Source: Apium graveolens (Eukaryota; Streptophyta; Magnoliopsida; Apiales; Apiaceae). From it: DNA of 64,000 nt. This document shows, piece after piece, positions 45,070 through 56,838 of this stretch. The translations under genes were made by a program, and so were the position numbers. The DNA is taken from NCBI RefSeq assembly GCF_009905375.1, contig NC_133652.1:17286850-17350849 (forward strand). Direction: 5' to 3'. Under the pieces are notes generated by a model. The model was not told the origin of the DNA, made no database searches, and saw nothing but the letters and a program-made list of their open reading frames with translations. The number at the start of each line of letters is the position of its first letter. The stretch's first letter is position 1.

Positions 45070-45963
45070 CATATAGAACCACAACAAACCCTAAAAATTC
45101 AAACTACTCTAGCTCAACCTTCAAAGCCAACAACCTCAATCATCAAACCACCTCTAATCTCTAAGCCAGAGTTTCTATACAAACAAACTACAAACACTTT
45201 CCTAAAAACCCCAATCACCTCAAACCAAACATCCCTCAAGAAAATCACAAACTTACCTTTAGACAAGCCTTCACTCAAAATTCACTACAAAACTGTTAAG
45301 AGGAAACCTAAGAAGGCTAAGGATGCTGAAAAAGTACAAGTTACTGAAAGGGCCATCTGGAACTGTTTCAAGCAAAGTGACTTTCTACCTTTAAATTGGT
45401 GCATCTCAGATGAAGATTATTTTCAACAACTAGATGAGGAAATAGTTAGAGTCTTGGTTGTATCTCTAAGGGAAGTCAGAATTTACTATGAAGATGGGTC
45501 CTTCACATTTCTTGGCTGTACTTTAATGGACTCTCTCTCTCTCCCACAGAAATCAAGAGAGTGATAAGCTTGCTAAAAGATAAGGATACTGCTACAAGAG
45601 CATGGAGATCAATTTTGGATGAGTGGTTGATTGAAAGGGAAGAAAGAAGAAAAATGAATGAGGCTGAATATGAAGAAAGGGTAAGGAAATATGATGAAGA
45701 GATTGAAATGTTCATAAAAAGATCAGAAGAACTGAAGGCAAAGGGAATGGGCAGAATCTCTAAGGATGGAAAGTTTTTAAACATTAAAGCCGGCAAATTC
45801 TCAAGATTTAGGATTGATTTACTAGACAGTGGTTATCCAAAGGAAGACAGAATCAAACTTGCAGAAGCTCCAAGTGGGACACCTATTATAGAAGAACTTG
45901 AAATTCTTGATTACTTAAAGGATCTCATTAGAAAAGAAGCTGAAACAAAAATGGTCTTTACCT
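45070..45963 (+). pseudogene. Env-like ORF of S4, C-terminal part
   Basis: The first part reads in one frame through a Pro/Thr/Lys-rich stretch into KTVKRKPKKAKDAEK and NWCISDEDYFQQLDEEIV. At the CT-repeat 45532-45545 the frame shifts by replication slippage, and it continues from about 45550 (VISLLKDKDTATRAW) through a charged helical segment to TGA at 45963. The layout resembles the ORF of S5 at 57027-57959, though the sequences are well diverged. Function unknown. Confidence 0.55.
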
Positions 45964-46124
45964 GATGTTTGTAACTATTTGAACTCTGTAAATCTCCTAA
46001 TGTATAAAAGTTGTAATTGTGTTAATTTTCATGTATTAATTTTATTTTCCATTTTAGATTGGGGTTAGTCTTGTTAACAGGCATGAATTTTTGTTAAGCA
46101 ATCTTCTCACAAATTAGGGGAGAT

Positions 46125-47519
46125 TGTTGTGCAAGACATGCTTGTACCTTAAGACTAAGTCAAATTGACAACCCTAAGTAAGTTGAATTGTAATCTCAGT
46201 TTGCATTTTGTATTGTAACATTTAAAGTTTGTAAAAATGTCAATGAGGAGACTGAAGTTTTTTTCTTTAAACAATATCAAGCCTAAGAATTCTATCTGGA
46301 AGAAGATTAAGAAGATCATGCCTCAGAAGAATTATGAAGAAGCTTGGAGTTGAATAAATCTGTTTTGAGAAAAATGTTCCAAGTCAAGATCTCTACAAGT
46401 CACAGATTTAGTGTTATAGAGAAGTCATTTGAGAACTCCAGAATGACTTATAGAGAACTCAGGAAAGCTACTAGAGAACTCAGAGATATCGATAAGCCAA
46501 ATTGAAGACATGAAGATTGGAGATATCGACAAGTCATCTCTTCACTAGAGAACTCAGAGTTATCGACAAGTCAAAATTCACTAGAGAACTCTGAGTTATC
46601 GACATGTCAAATTTCACTAGAGAACTCAGAGATATCGACAAGTCAAAATTTACCAGAGAACTCTAAGTTATTGACAAGTCAAATTTCACTAGAGAACTCT
46701 GAGTTATCGACAAGTTAATAAGTCACTAGAGAACTCAGAGATATCGATATGCCAAAGTGAAGATATGAAGATGAGAGATCTCGACAAGCTAAATTCTCTT
46801 ATAGAGAACTCAAAGACCTCTACAAGTCAAATCAACAATGGAGTACTAGAGATCTCAATAAGCCGATATACTTATCGAGATGTCAAGATCTCTCTATGCC
46901 TAACTGGAGATCTCGAGGTAAAATCTCAAAGTATAAATTGCAGACCAGTTCAATATCCAAGATTAATAATCAACAAACAAACCAACCAGTTGGATTGATA
47001 AGTCTACAAAAAGCTGCACGAAGAGTATGCAAGATCAAGGGTGAAGATTAACTGACAAAGGAGGATCAAAGTTAACACAGTATGTAAAGATATGCTAAGC
47101 CAGAAATGAAAGATATACTTTTCCTAAAATGGAATGATTAGTGACAGTTTACTAAACTGAATGGCATTACTTATTATACACTATGTACACCAGTAATTAA
47201 CTATCATATAAAGTTAACACTGGCCCTTTGTAAGTTGTAACAATTAGATCAGGAAATTCTTGTATTCTCTCAAGATTGAAGCTAAGCTCTTTATCAACAA
47301 AGAGCCTAGAAATTTTATAGCAAAAAATTCTTAATTTTAATATAAAATTAAGTGAGTTTTGAAAGATCTGTGTTATTCGTTGTTGCATGTTTAATTTCAG
47401 TCTTAACACATTTTATTACAAGATTTGATTTACTTTGTTCACAACCATAAACATTTCATAAAAAATAAAAAAATATAAAAACACATCCACCCCCCCTCCG
47501 TGTGATTCATTACCTAACA
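46125..47519 (+). repeat. LTR of S4
   Basis: 1395 bp, starting TGTTGTGCAAG after the polypurine tract and ending TACCTAACA, with the C-rich block CCACCCCCCCTCCGTGTG before the end. It contains a 36-bp minisatellite (separate entry). The 5 bp that follow are AGAAG; the matching duplication cannot be located because the left end is lost. Confidence 0.75.
46544..46740 (+). repeat. 36-bp minisatellite in the S4 LTR
   Basis: Five consecutive units start ACTAGAGAACTC (one ACCAGAGAACTC) at 46544, 46580, 46616, 46652 and 46688, four of 36 bp and the last of 37 bp, with GATATCGACAAGTCA-like cores. Degenerate units extend on both sides (about 46430-46900). It lies in the U3 part, where such arrays can act as enhancers; that role is inferred. 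Confidence 0.85.
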
Positions 47520-47629
47520 AGAAGATGTTCTTCTTTTTTTATAATTTAGCTCTATCTCAAAGTCTCTTATATATCAGCACGATAGAATATAAATAGGAAA
47601 ATTAGGGCGACAGTCGACAAGGTGGTGAC

Positions 47630-48700
47630 TGAAAGAGATATGTCCTAAGTCCAATCATGTATGAGGATTTAGGAATAACTTTTATGTAATCTGTTTTGAT
47701 TTCATTGATATTAATAAAAGACTTGTTTTTTTTATTGTGGGCTCTATCTATTTAAATGTTTAAATAAGATATACCACAGTTTAGAGTAAAGCTTTTTATG
47801 GATTGTGATGAGATCATAATAATGAGACCTAAAAGATGATAACTCTAAACTTAAATAGTTCCTGGTCGTAGGATTACTAACTGGTAATTAATAATCCACA
47901 AAGATCGGTACATACTATGCTTGCTTCATTATGAAGGATGTCTGTTCTCAGAGACATTTGTGTGGTGACACTATAGCTAGTATGTAGGTGCTTATTATAG
48001 AATAGATTTACTGAACATGACTCACACAGCTGAACAATTGATGGAGTTCACTCACGTGTCAGCAGTTGTTCACATAGTGATAGTTGTACAAGTATCCTTA
48101 AACTTGAGGTCATCATAGTCATCTTGTGTACACTGAACTATGTTTTGGTTTAGTTCTTAGTCTCAAGGGACAATTATAAGGGCTCTACTGGGTATAAGAA
48201 TTTGTACACGAAGATAGTGTATGATCAATAAAGGATCTACCCCTTCTAGTGAAGGAAGAGAATGTTCAATGCTGATCCACTTATGCTAGTTCAGGAATCT
48301 CTGGCCAGAGTGAATGAAATTAGAAAGGAGTTTCTAATTTACATTAAATAGAACTAAGCATAGTGAATGGGAAAGCAAGTGATTAAATAAGATAGGCTTG
48401 ACACAAGTTCCATGCCTTGTATTTAATCGTGACAATGCAGGGTAGAAGGAATTGATTGTACAGTAACTACTCATTTAATAGGTTCTTGGTATTCTAAGCA
48501 GTGAATTCGTATTATCCGGATAGTCGCGATATGCAGAGAAGTATACCTCATGATGTAGAATAAATATGATTAATTTATTAATCATATTTAATGAATTAGA
48601 GAATTTATATAAATAATGATAAAATAGTTTTATTATTATTTATTTCTACTACCGGCTTAATATTGAACCTACAGGGTCACACCATAAAAGAGAATGATTT
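47630..48700 (+). repeat. 5' LTR of C1, 3' part deleted
   Basis: It starts TGAAAGAGATATGTCC and matches 53459-54531 with few differences. After AGAATGATTT at 48700 the sequence is unrelated to the 3' LTR. Confidence 0.9.
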
Positions 48701-50260
48701 GCTATCAACGACTCGTCTGTAAGGCGTTTGACGTCGTTTACTGCCCGTAAACAGTGATTCTTGTTTTTCTGATTTGATTCTGATTTTTCTAATTTTTGTC
48801 ATATTTTCTTTTTTATGATTAGATCATGGATAATATGATATGTTAAGATCAGATTATGTGTTTTAACATGCTTTTATGTGTTGTATGAACATGGTGGATG
48901 GTTATAGCCTTTCGACCTTAGTGTAATGGTTTTGGTTCTAAATACGACTTGCATGTCGTCAATCTTTGTAATCATAAATCTAGAATGTAACTCGAGTTAT
49001 TCTTGTAAGTTCATTAGATTAGTTTTACTTTCAATCATGTAATGTAATTGAAGACTCAAGAAGGCTATCCAATGGAGGTGACACAAAGAAGAAGACGAGG
49101 CATACAAGAAGTCTAAACAAAGAAGAAGACTTATGTAATAAGTAGTTGTATTTATTTCCATCACCATATTAGATTGACCTTGATCTTTATCATGAGCTTG
49201 ATAAAGATCACATAGGATGAGGCCATAACCAAACACATTTACTTTATTTCACTTTACATTTACTTGTTTATTTAATTTTATATATGAGATATATGCCTAT
49301 GTTTACCATGCGATGATAGATTTAGGTGAACTTAAATCAATATAAGGTGTGCTCTAGAAAATCTAGAATAGGAATCGTTTCTTGCCTTAACAATAAATAT
49401 TATGAATACGATCATGAGATTCTTGTGTTTATGAAACACATAATTGAATATGAATTTTCAATATTGAGAGAAAGGATGATTCTGTCAACAACAGATTTCT
49501 ATCTGTAAGAAAGGGTTATTAAGTGACGCCTCTTGACAATGCTCCACCCGATCTGGGAATCATCTGATTATCGATTATTGATTTGAAATATTTAATTTAT
49601 AAGGAAGAATCTCTTTATAATATGATTATGATTGTAACATAATATAATCCCTCTAAAATAAATAATATCAAGTAGTAATTGGCCAATGACACAACGGGCT
49701 TATGTCGGTCATAGCCTTCCAACATGGTAGAAAGTGGTTCTTATTTTTAAATCATTGTCGTTTCGTGCTACAGCCGAGGGCTTTGATTTCGAAATAAGAA
49801 ATACCTGTCTATTACATAGAGATGTGTACATTGAATTAGAATCTAAAGGTCGGTACGTGCTACAGCCGTGGGCCATTGGAGACTGATTCAATTGTATGAA
49901 ATGTTGGGTTAGACTTAACTTAGAATATTGAGTTTGTCGTGCCACAGCCGTGACTCAATTATTCAAGAGGCTAAACTTATATTAGGGAATAACATAAGAT
50001 GTAATTGACAAGAGTTGTCTGCCTATTGAACATCACATGACGTTTCATGCCACAGCCGAGGTTGTGTGATGGAATGTAGGATCCCTATTCCCACTAGCAT
50101 TATGAATGCTTAATTTTCACTTAGGGGGTTGAAAAAATTAGATAAACTAGTGGGAGACACTTCTGAATAAAGACCCGATTCATATAGTGTTTTGAAATGA
50201 AATTGAATATTTTCTAAGTGTTGTTATGTGTTTATCATTTACAGATTTACTATATTCGTC
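48701..50260 (+). other. Long untranslated leader of C1
   Basis: About 1.55 kb without a supported ORF. Four copies of CGTGCYACAGCCG (one reading CATGCCACAGCCG) begin at 49764, 49856, 49938 and 50046. The end, TTTATCATTTACAG, resembles a 3' splice site just before the first gag codons. In BARE-type elements a spliced RNA for Gag has been described, so this may matter. Confidence 0.6.
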
Positions 50261-50776
50261 ATGTCTTCTGCACTATCACTCCAGATGGGGCACTAGAAGA
50301 GGAACTGCAAGGTTTACCTTGCAGAATTGAAGAAGAAGGGTAGTGAGACTACCGCTTCTGATTCAGGCATGTTCATGATCGAAGTTAATATGTCACTAGG
50401 TCAAATTTCTACTTGGGTATTAGATACCGCCTGTGATTCTCATATTTGCAATTCATTACAAGGACTAAAGGGAAGTAGGACTCTTGAAAAAGATGAGGTG
50501 ATTCTACGTATGGGCAATGGAGCAAGGGTTGCGGTAGGATCATTTAGTTTACATATGCCTACGGGCAAGACTATTATTTTGAATAATTATTATTACGTTC
50601 CCTCTATTGTGGGGAATAATGTTTCTATTCCTATGTTGGATGTGGATGGTTTTTCATTTATTATTAAGAATAATGAATGTTCTATCCTTAATGATAATGT
50701 TCTTTTTGGACGTGGCATTTTAAATAATGGTATGTATGTATGTGACGTAGAGCATGATTTACTTCAGATTGAATAA
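50261..50776 (+). pseudogene. Gag remnant and aspartic protease of C1
   Basis: ATG at 50261 starts a short N-terminal peptide that is joined after about eight codons to the end of a zinc knuckle (GHWKRNC in context, but with TAG for the Trp near 50291). Nearly all of Gag is therefore missing. From about 50327 the frame is open for 149 codons: MFMIEVNM, then the protease active site WVLDTACDSHICN and VGNNVSIPMLDVDG. It ends at TAA 50774-50776 shortly before the integrase. Confidence 0.75.
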
Positions 50777-51563
50777 ACTAATAAAAGAAAATGAGATGAT
50801 GAAAATCTGACCTATTTATGGCACTGTAGGCTAGGTCGTATTAGTGAAAATAGACTGCGGACATTGCATAATGAAGGGTTACTTGACCCCTTTGATTTTG
50901 AATCATATCCTACATGCGAGTCTTGTCTATTGGGTAAAATGACCAAATATCCATTTAGTGGACATGGAGAGTGGGCTGCAGATTTGCTAGGATTGGTACA
51001 CACAGATGTATGTGGACCAATGTCTACGCAAGCCATGGGTGGATTTTTGTACTTCATTACTTTTATAGATGATATATCTAGATTCAGATATGTGTATTTG
51101 ATGAAACACAAGTCTGAAGCCTTTGAAAAGTTCAAAGAATATAAACATGAAGTGGAGAAACAAACCAAACACAGTATTATAACTCTTCGATCAGATAGGT
51201 GGTGAATACTTGAATGGAGAGTTTCTAGATTATCTCAAAGAAAATGGTATAGTCTCCCAGTGGAATCCTCCATATACTCCGTAGTTAAATGGGGTATCTG
51301 AAAGGAGAAATCGAACTTTGTTAGATATGGTTCGGTCCACGATGAGCTATGCGAATCTTTCAGTATTCCTATGGGGTTATGCATTGGAAACTTCAGCATA
51401 TTTACTGAATAAGGTGCCTTCCAAATCTGTTCCTCAAACACCATAAGAGATATGGAAAGAAAGGAAACCGAGTCTTAAACACGTTAAGATTTGGGGATGT
51501 CCAGCTTATGTCAAGAAAGTTGACCCAGATAAGCTGGAATCTAGATCCGTAAAATGTAATTTT
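50777..51563 (+). pseudogene. Integrase of C1, frameshifted
   Basis: It reads LWHCRLGRISENRL and CESCLLGKMTK for the zinc-binding part (one of the His positions is altered), then HTDVCGPMSTQ and ITLRSDR with a frame change at about 51195, then GGEYLNGEF and NGVSERRNRTLLD. In-frame TAG (about 51283, in a PQ-N context) and TAA (about 51444) also occur. It connects to the RT frame at 51564. It would be inactive. Confidence 0.85.
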
Positions 51564-53444
51564 GTGGGATATCCTAAAGAGACTTTGGGGTATTACTTTT
51601 ACACCGATCATCGGGTGTTCGTCTCCAGACATGCTACCTTCTTGGAAAAGGAGTTTATCCTTGAAGGAAACAGTGGGAGCAAAATTGAACTTGATGAAGT
51701 TCAAGAAGCACAAACTACTACGAATCAAGTGGAAACACCTGTTCAGACTGAACAACCTTCTATGGAACAGCCCATTCGTAGGACAGGGAGAGTGTCTCAC
51801 CAACCTGAGAGGTATTATGGCATTTTTATTGAGAATGACAATGAGTTGTCAATCATTGATGATGACGACCCTGTGACCTATAATGAGGCTATGAGTAGTG
51901 TTGACTCAGAGAAATGGCATAGCGCCATGAAATCCGAAATGGAATCTATATATCCCAACCAAGTATGGACTCTGGTTGAGGCGCCTGAAGGTGTTAAGCC
52001 TATTGGGTGCAAGTGGGTATACAAAATAAAGATTGGAGTAGATGGCCAGGTGGAGACCTATAAGGCCAGGCTCGTGGCAAAAGGATTCAAACAAAGGCAA
52101 GGGATTGACTTTGATGAAACTTTTTCGCCTGTAGCCCTGTTAAAATCAATTCGGATTTTGCTTGCGATTGCTGCTTACTACGACTATGAGATCTGGAAAA
52201 TGGACGTGAAAACGGCCTTCCTCAATGGGGAACTTGAGGAGGAAGTGTATATGAGACAGCCAGAGGGTTTTCTTTCCAAGGGAAATGAACACCTAGTGTG
52301 TAAGCTGCTGCGAACCATATATGGTTTAAGGCAAGCTTCTCGTAGATGGAACATCCGTTTTGATGAGATAATCAAAGAGTTTGGTTTTATCAAAAACATA
52401 GATGAACTATGTGTCTACAAAAAGGTTAGTGGGAGCGCGGTAACATTTCTTGTATTGTATGTGGATGACATACTTCTTATAGGAAAAGATATACCGATGC
52501 TACAATCAGTCAAAGTATGGCTATCAAAGAACTTCACCATGAAGGACTTGGGAGAAACATCCTACATTCTCGGTATGAAGATCTATAGAGATAGATCTAG
52601 AAGAATGATAGGTCTTACCCAGGGTACATACATCCAGAAAGTGCTTAAAAGGTTTAGCATGGAAAACTCCAAAAGATGTCTCATACCGATGAGCCATGGA
52701 GTGTCCCTTTCCAAAAAAATGTCTCCTAAGACACCTGAGGAAAGAGAGCGTATGAGTAAGATTCCTTATGCTTCAGCAATAGGATCTATCATGTACGCGA
52801 TATTGTGTACAAGGCCTGATGTTGCTTATTCAATTAGTGTGACGAGCAGATATCAGTCCAATCCAGGTGAAGACCACTGGAAAGCAGTGAAAAACATCCT
52901 TAAGTACTTGCGAAGGACTCAGGACATTTTTCTTGTTTTTGGTGGTGAATCTGAGTTGAAAATAGAGGGTTATACTGACTCTAGTTTTCAATCAGAAAGT
53001 GATAGCAAATCCATGTCAGGGTACGTGTTTACTCTGAATGGTGGTGCGATTAGTTGGAAGAGTTCCAAACAATCTACAACGACTGACTCCACAGCGGAAG
53101 CAAAATATATAGCTGCAAGTGAGGCTGCAAAAGAAGCCGTTTGGATGAGGAAATTTGTTTCTGAGTTGGGAGTTGTTCCTAGCGTTGAAGAGCCTATTGT
53201 GTTGTATTATGATAACAACGCAGCAATAGCACAAGCCAAGGAACCTAGGTCTCATAAAAATTCCAAACATGTCCTGCGGTGCTTTCATCTGATTAGGGAG
53301 ATTGTTGAAAGAGGAGATGTCAACGTCGAGAGAGTTGACACACATAACAACGTAGCAGACCCACTCACAAAGCCACTTTCTCAGAGTCACTTTGATCATT
53401 ATAAAGACAAGATGGGTATTAGATACCAGAGTGATTGGCTTTAG
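51564..53444 (+). CDS. Reverse transcriptase and RNase H of C1, uninterrupted
   Basis: 626 codons with no stop. After an integrase tail and an acidic linker come the copia RT motifs: [68 protein letters not shown] and the active site YVDDILLIG. RNase H motifs follow: GYTDSSFQS, STAEAKYIAASEA, YYDNNAAIAQA and SKHVLRCFHLIREIV. Key acids are in place. The ATG given is the first in the frame; the natural protein would be released from the Gag-Pol polyprotein, so this is not a true translation start. As upstream gag and integrase are broken, an active product is unlikely despite the open frame. Confidence 0.88.
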   Translation: MGYPKETLGYYFYTDHRVFVSRHATFLEKEFILEGNSGSKIELDEVQEAQTTTNQVETPVQTEQPSMEQPIRRTGRVSHQPERYYGIFIENDNELSIIDDDDPVTYNEAMSSVDSEKWHSAMKSEMESIYPNQVWTLVEAPEGVKPIGCKWVYKIKIGVDGQVETYKARLVAKGFKQRQGIDFDETFSPVALLKSIRILLAIAAYYDYEIWKMDVKTAFLNGELEEEVYMRQPEGFLSKGNEHLVCKLLRTIYGLRQASRRWNIRFDEIIKEFGFIKNIDELCVYKKVSGSAVTFLVLYVDDILLIGKDIPMLQSVKVWLSKNFTMKDLGETSYILGMKIYRDRSRRMIGLTQGTYIQKVLKRFSMENSKRCLIPMSHGVSLSKKMSPKTPEERERMSKIPYASAIGSIMYAILCTRPDVAYSISVTSRYQSNPGEDHWKAVKNILKYLRRTQDIFLVFGGESELKIEGYTDSSFQSESDSKSMSGYVFTLNGGAISWKSSKQSTTTDSTAEAKYIAASEAAKEAVWMRKFVSELGVVPSVEEPIVLYYDNNAAIAQAKEPRSHKNSKHVLRCFHLIREIVERGDVNVERVDTHNNVADPLTKPLSQSHFDHYKDKMGIRYQSDWL

Positions 53445-53450
53445 TACAAG

Positions 53451-53458
53451 TGGGAGAT
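53451..53458 (+). promoter_or_regulatory. Polypurine tract of C1
   Basis: TGGGAGAT directly before the 3' LTR start TGAAAG at 53459. Confidence 0.85.
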
Positions 53459-55167
53459 TGAAAGAGATATGTCCTAAGTCCAATCATGTATGAGGATTTA
53501 GGAATAACTTTTATGTAATCTGTTTTGATTTCATTGATATTAATAAAAGACTTGTTTTGTTTTTATTGTGGGATCTATCTATTTAAATGTTTAAATAAGA
53601 TATACCACAGTTTAGAGTAAAGCTTTTTATGGATTGTGATGAGATCATAATAATGAGACCTAAAAGATGATAACTCTAAACTTAAATAGTTCCTGGTCGT
53701 AGGATTACTAATTGGTAATTAATAATCCGCAAAGATCGGTACGTACTATGCTTGCTTCATTATGAAGGATGTCTGTTCTCATAAATATTTGTGTGGTGAC
53801 ACTATAGCTAGTATGTAGGTGCTTATTATAGAATAAATTCACTGAACATGACTCACACAGCTGAACAACTGATGGAGTTCACTCACGTGTCAGCAGTTGT
53901 TCACATAGTGATAGTTGTACAAGTATCCTTAGACTTGAGGTCATCATAGTCATCTTGTGTACACTGAACTATGCTTTGGTTTAGTTCTTAGTCTCAAGGG
54001 ACAATTATAAGGGCTCTACTGGGTATAGGAATTTGTACACGAAGATAGTGTATGACCAATAAAGGATCTACCCCTTCCAGTGAAGGAAGAGAATGTTCAA
54101 TGCTGATCCACTTATGCTAGTTCAGGAATCTCTGGCCAGAGTGAATGGAATTAAAAAGGAGTTTCTAATTTACATTAAATAGAACTAAGCATAGTGAATG
54201 GGAAAGCAAGTGATTAAATAAGATAGGCTTGACACAAGTTCCATGCCTTGTATTTAATCATGACATTGCAGGGTAGAAGGAATTGATTGTATGGTAACTA
54301 CTCACTGAATAGGTTCTTGGTATTCTAAGCAGTGAATTCATATTATCCGGATAGTCGCGATATACTGAGAAGTATCCCTCACGATGTAGAATAAACATGA
54401 TTAATTAATTAATCATATTTAATGAATTAGAGAATTTATATAAATAATGATAAAATAGTTTTATAATTATTTATTTCTACTACCGGCTTAATATTGAACC
54501 TATAGGGTCACACCATAAAAGAGAATGATTTAATGGTGGATGAATTAATTAATAATGGCTGATAATTATTTATTTATGAAATAAATAATTAATTGGCAAA
54601 TTTAATAATTGATTAAATGAGATTTAATTGATTATAAATTAATTAAGAAAAGGTTCTTAATATTATTAATTAAGAATTTAATTTTTGGAAATTAAATCAA
54701 GTGAGAGAATTATTTCTAAAGAGTTTAGAAAAAGGATTAATAATTAAAAGGTGTTTTAATTATTAGTGAGAATAATAAAGGGTTAATAGTAATAATATTT
54801 TATGGGAAAAATTTCAGCTGAAAATTTTGCCTATAAATATACTATTATAGACCCTATTTTTGCCTCAACCAAAAAGATTTACAAAACCCTAATTCTCTCC
54901 ATCTCCTCCTCCTTCATTACATCGTTTTCTTGGTGGATACCGGTGGAGTGCTTCACCCTTGAGGAGCAGCTGCTAAGGATCTCCATTCATCGTTTTTAGA
55001 TCGCCATTAAAGACCTCCATCTTTCCATTAACGTAAAGTTTCTTAAGGTAAACATACTGAACTACGAATTAAATATTAATTTTCGCATGGATCCTGCGGA
55101 GAGTTTCAGTTTTTTTTTAAAATTTAAATTTACGTTTTTGCTGCGTTTATGTGCTAAAAACCCTTCA
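53459..55167 (+). repeat. 3' LTR of C1
   Basis: 1709 bp from TGAAAGAGATATGTCC to ACCCTTCA, followed by the duplication GTGAC. The end region (TTTCGCATGGATCCTGCGG, then TGCGTTTATGTGCT) resembles the end of the C2 LTR near 62590-62678, showing the two are related. Confidence 0.9.
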
Positions 55168-55172
55168 GTGAC

Positions 55173-55756
55173 AAAGCATAATAGATTTTACAGTCACATA
55201 CAGAAGCAATAATTGAAGTTAGCAGCAAGTGGTTTAAGAATTACAAGTGCTATAAGTAAAAGAATACTAGGGTGTTTAAATCAAAACAAGTGCTCTTCAT
55301 CTATATAAATATAAGGTACGAAGCTACTACTGAACTTCTTGTGCAAGTATATTAGTATCAAGTTCCTTTTAATTTAAAATATAGTTAATTTCCGTTTTAT
55401 AGATTTGTATGTTAGCATGCATATATTATTCTGAATGCAAATTTATTTAAATCTGGATAATTATTTTTGCGTCATATGAGAATATATGTTTACTTTTGAG
55501 ATCAGTTAGTCTTACCCATGTTGTTGATCACTTTTTTTTTATTAAAATAAATAAATATGGGATCGATGCTTAGTTAAAATATATAGTGTTAAGTGCATGA
55601 TATCTATAGTTTTTAGGTTTGTGAATGTTTACGCTGAGTCTAAAGTGTCAAATGTGTTTGTTGTTCTTAGATATATGACCCATAAGCTAAGTATTAATTG
55701 TATCTGGAGAGTAAAATATTTCTTCTTAAGATCTGTTATTCCCAGTGGACTAACAA
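55173..55756. other. AT-rich spacer
   Basis: No recognisable gene or repeat between C1 and S5. AACAA (55752-55756) precedes the S5 LTR and could be its target duplication; the partner is lost beyond the gap. Confidence 0.45.
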
Positions 55757-56838
55757 TGAGATTTACAGAAGGGGGGTTGAATGTAAATCTCAAAACTTTT
55801 TCAAGTTTTGAGCAGTTTCTAAGGCTAAGTGTTTGAGTGATCAAATGTGTGTGAATTGCTTGAAGCTGATACAGACAAATATATATTCAAACACAAATGT
55901 AATGAGCACAAAGAACTTAAAAACTTTTCTGGTGGATTTGTTGTTCCACCAGAGATGTGTTATTTCAGAAAATCTGTGATTCAAAGAATTAAATCACAGC
56001 TGCTTCCTAGTACAAACTAGATGATTTTCTCTTTTGATATTTCTAAACAGCTCAGGAAAATTCATATCTAATTACTAGCTGCTACTTGGTTTATATATCA
56101 CCAAGTTTATAAGTGAAGACAAACTGTAAAATACAATTGAAAAGATTCTTCACATGTTTCTTCTTCATTTCTCTATCCAATGCAATCTATAGGATAATCT
56201 GTAAATCTTTGAATACTTCCTTGTTTGTATCAGAATGGAAATGCTGCATTTTCTTGATTCCTCCTAGAGGCTTCCACATTCCAGTATGTCTCTATCAAAC
56301 CATGTGCCTCTGTCAGCTTGTGAATTGTCACTATCAACTGCTAATGAACTAAGCATCCGTTGAAGCTTTCATCCGTTGATGCCTTATCCGTTGAGGCTTT
56401 ATCCGTTGAAGCTTTATCCGTTGATGCATTATCAGTTGAAGTCTTTATCCGTTGAAGCACTTATCTGTTGATGGATATTATCCGTTGAAGCATTAGAGAC
56501 ATCCGTTGAAGCTTTGTTTCTTATCCGTTGAAGGTCTTCAATATCCGTTGACACTTCTTCACTTATACAAAATTACAAGGCATGAAATATTTACAATTAG
56601 CCCTCCTATTTGTACATCCATTAGTAGTCAACATGACTGATTATTTCCTAACAACATCTAAGAATTACAGCTTGAAACCAGAGAGTGAAATGTGCTACAA
56701 TACTAAACTTATTGCTAAGTAAAGCTACTCCTTCAACGGATAGCCAAGATGGTCTTATCCGTTGAGGCTACAAATACTAGATTTCTACTTAAGTGTTTTG
56801 CTTAACTTATCATCAAACTAATACACATATTCCTAACA
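55757..56838 (-). repeat. LTR of S5
   Basis: About 1082 bp. It starts (minus) TGTTAGGAATATGTG after the polypurine tract. The distal end is placed at 55757 from the TG/CA rule and is uncertain by several bases. It contains the ATCCGTTGA array. Confidence 0.7.
56354..56552. repeat. ATCCGTTGA repeat array in the S5 LTR (MYB-core-like)
   Basis: Twelve irregularly spaced units, ten exactly ATCCGTTGA and two variants (ATCAGTTGA and ATCTGTTGA), occur within 200 bp. Two further copies lie at about 56730 (inverted) and 56757. Every unit keeps the pattern CNGTTR, the plant MYB core. It lies in the U3 part of the LTR, so a role as enhancer is plausible but inferred. Confidence 0.8.

Larger units (their letters stand above)
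45070..47519 (+). mobile_element. S4: 3' end of a Sirevirus-like element of another family
   Basis: A broken env-like reading frame, a polypurine tract (46116-46124, AGGGGAGAT) and a complete LTR (46125-47519) follow each other. PBS, gag, pol and the other LTR are not present to the left, so the element is truncated; the exact left border cannot be seen. The LTR ends with a C-rich block and CCTAACA as in S1, supporting the lineage call. Confidence 0.7.
47630..55167 (+). mobile_element. C1: Angela/BARE-type Ty1/copia element, lacking gag and PBS
   Basis: Target duplications GTGAC (47625-47629 and 55168-55172) flank it. The 3' LTR is 1709 bp. The 5' LTR matches its first 1071 bp and then stops at 48700, so the last 636 bp of LTR and the PBS are deleted. 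The long leader is followed by a trace of gag, protease, integrase, RT and RNase H. Long LTRs and the TGTCCTAAG start resemble the Angela/BARE group of copia as I know it. RT-RNase H is intact. Without PBS it cannot be replicated by itself. Confidence 0.9.

Noticed and set aside
46430..46900. Minisatellite as a CRISPR array
   Set aside because: Units are directly tandem without unique spacers, and the host is a plant.
56354..56552. ATCCGTTGA array as a CRISPR or telomere-like repeat
   Set aside because: Spacing is irregular and short, the unit does not match plant telomere repeat, and it lies inside an LTR.
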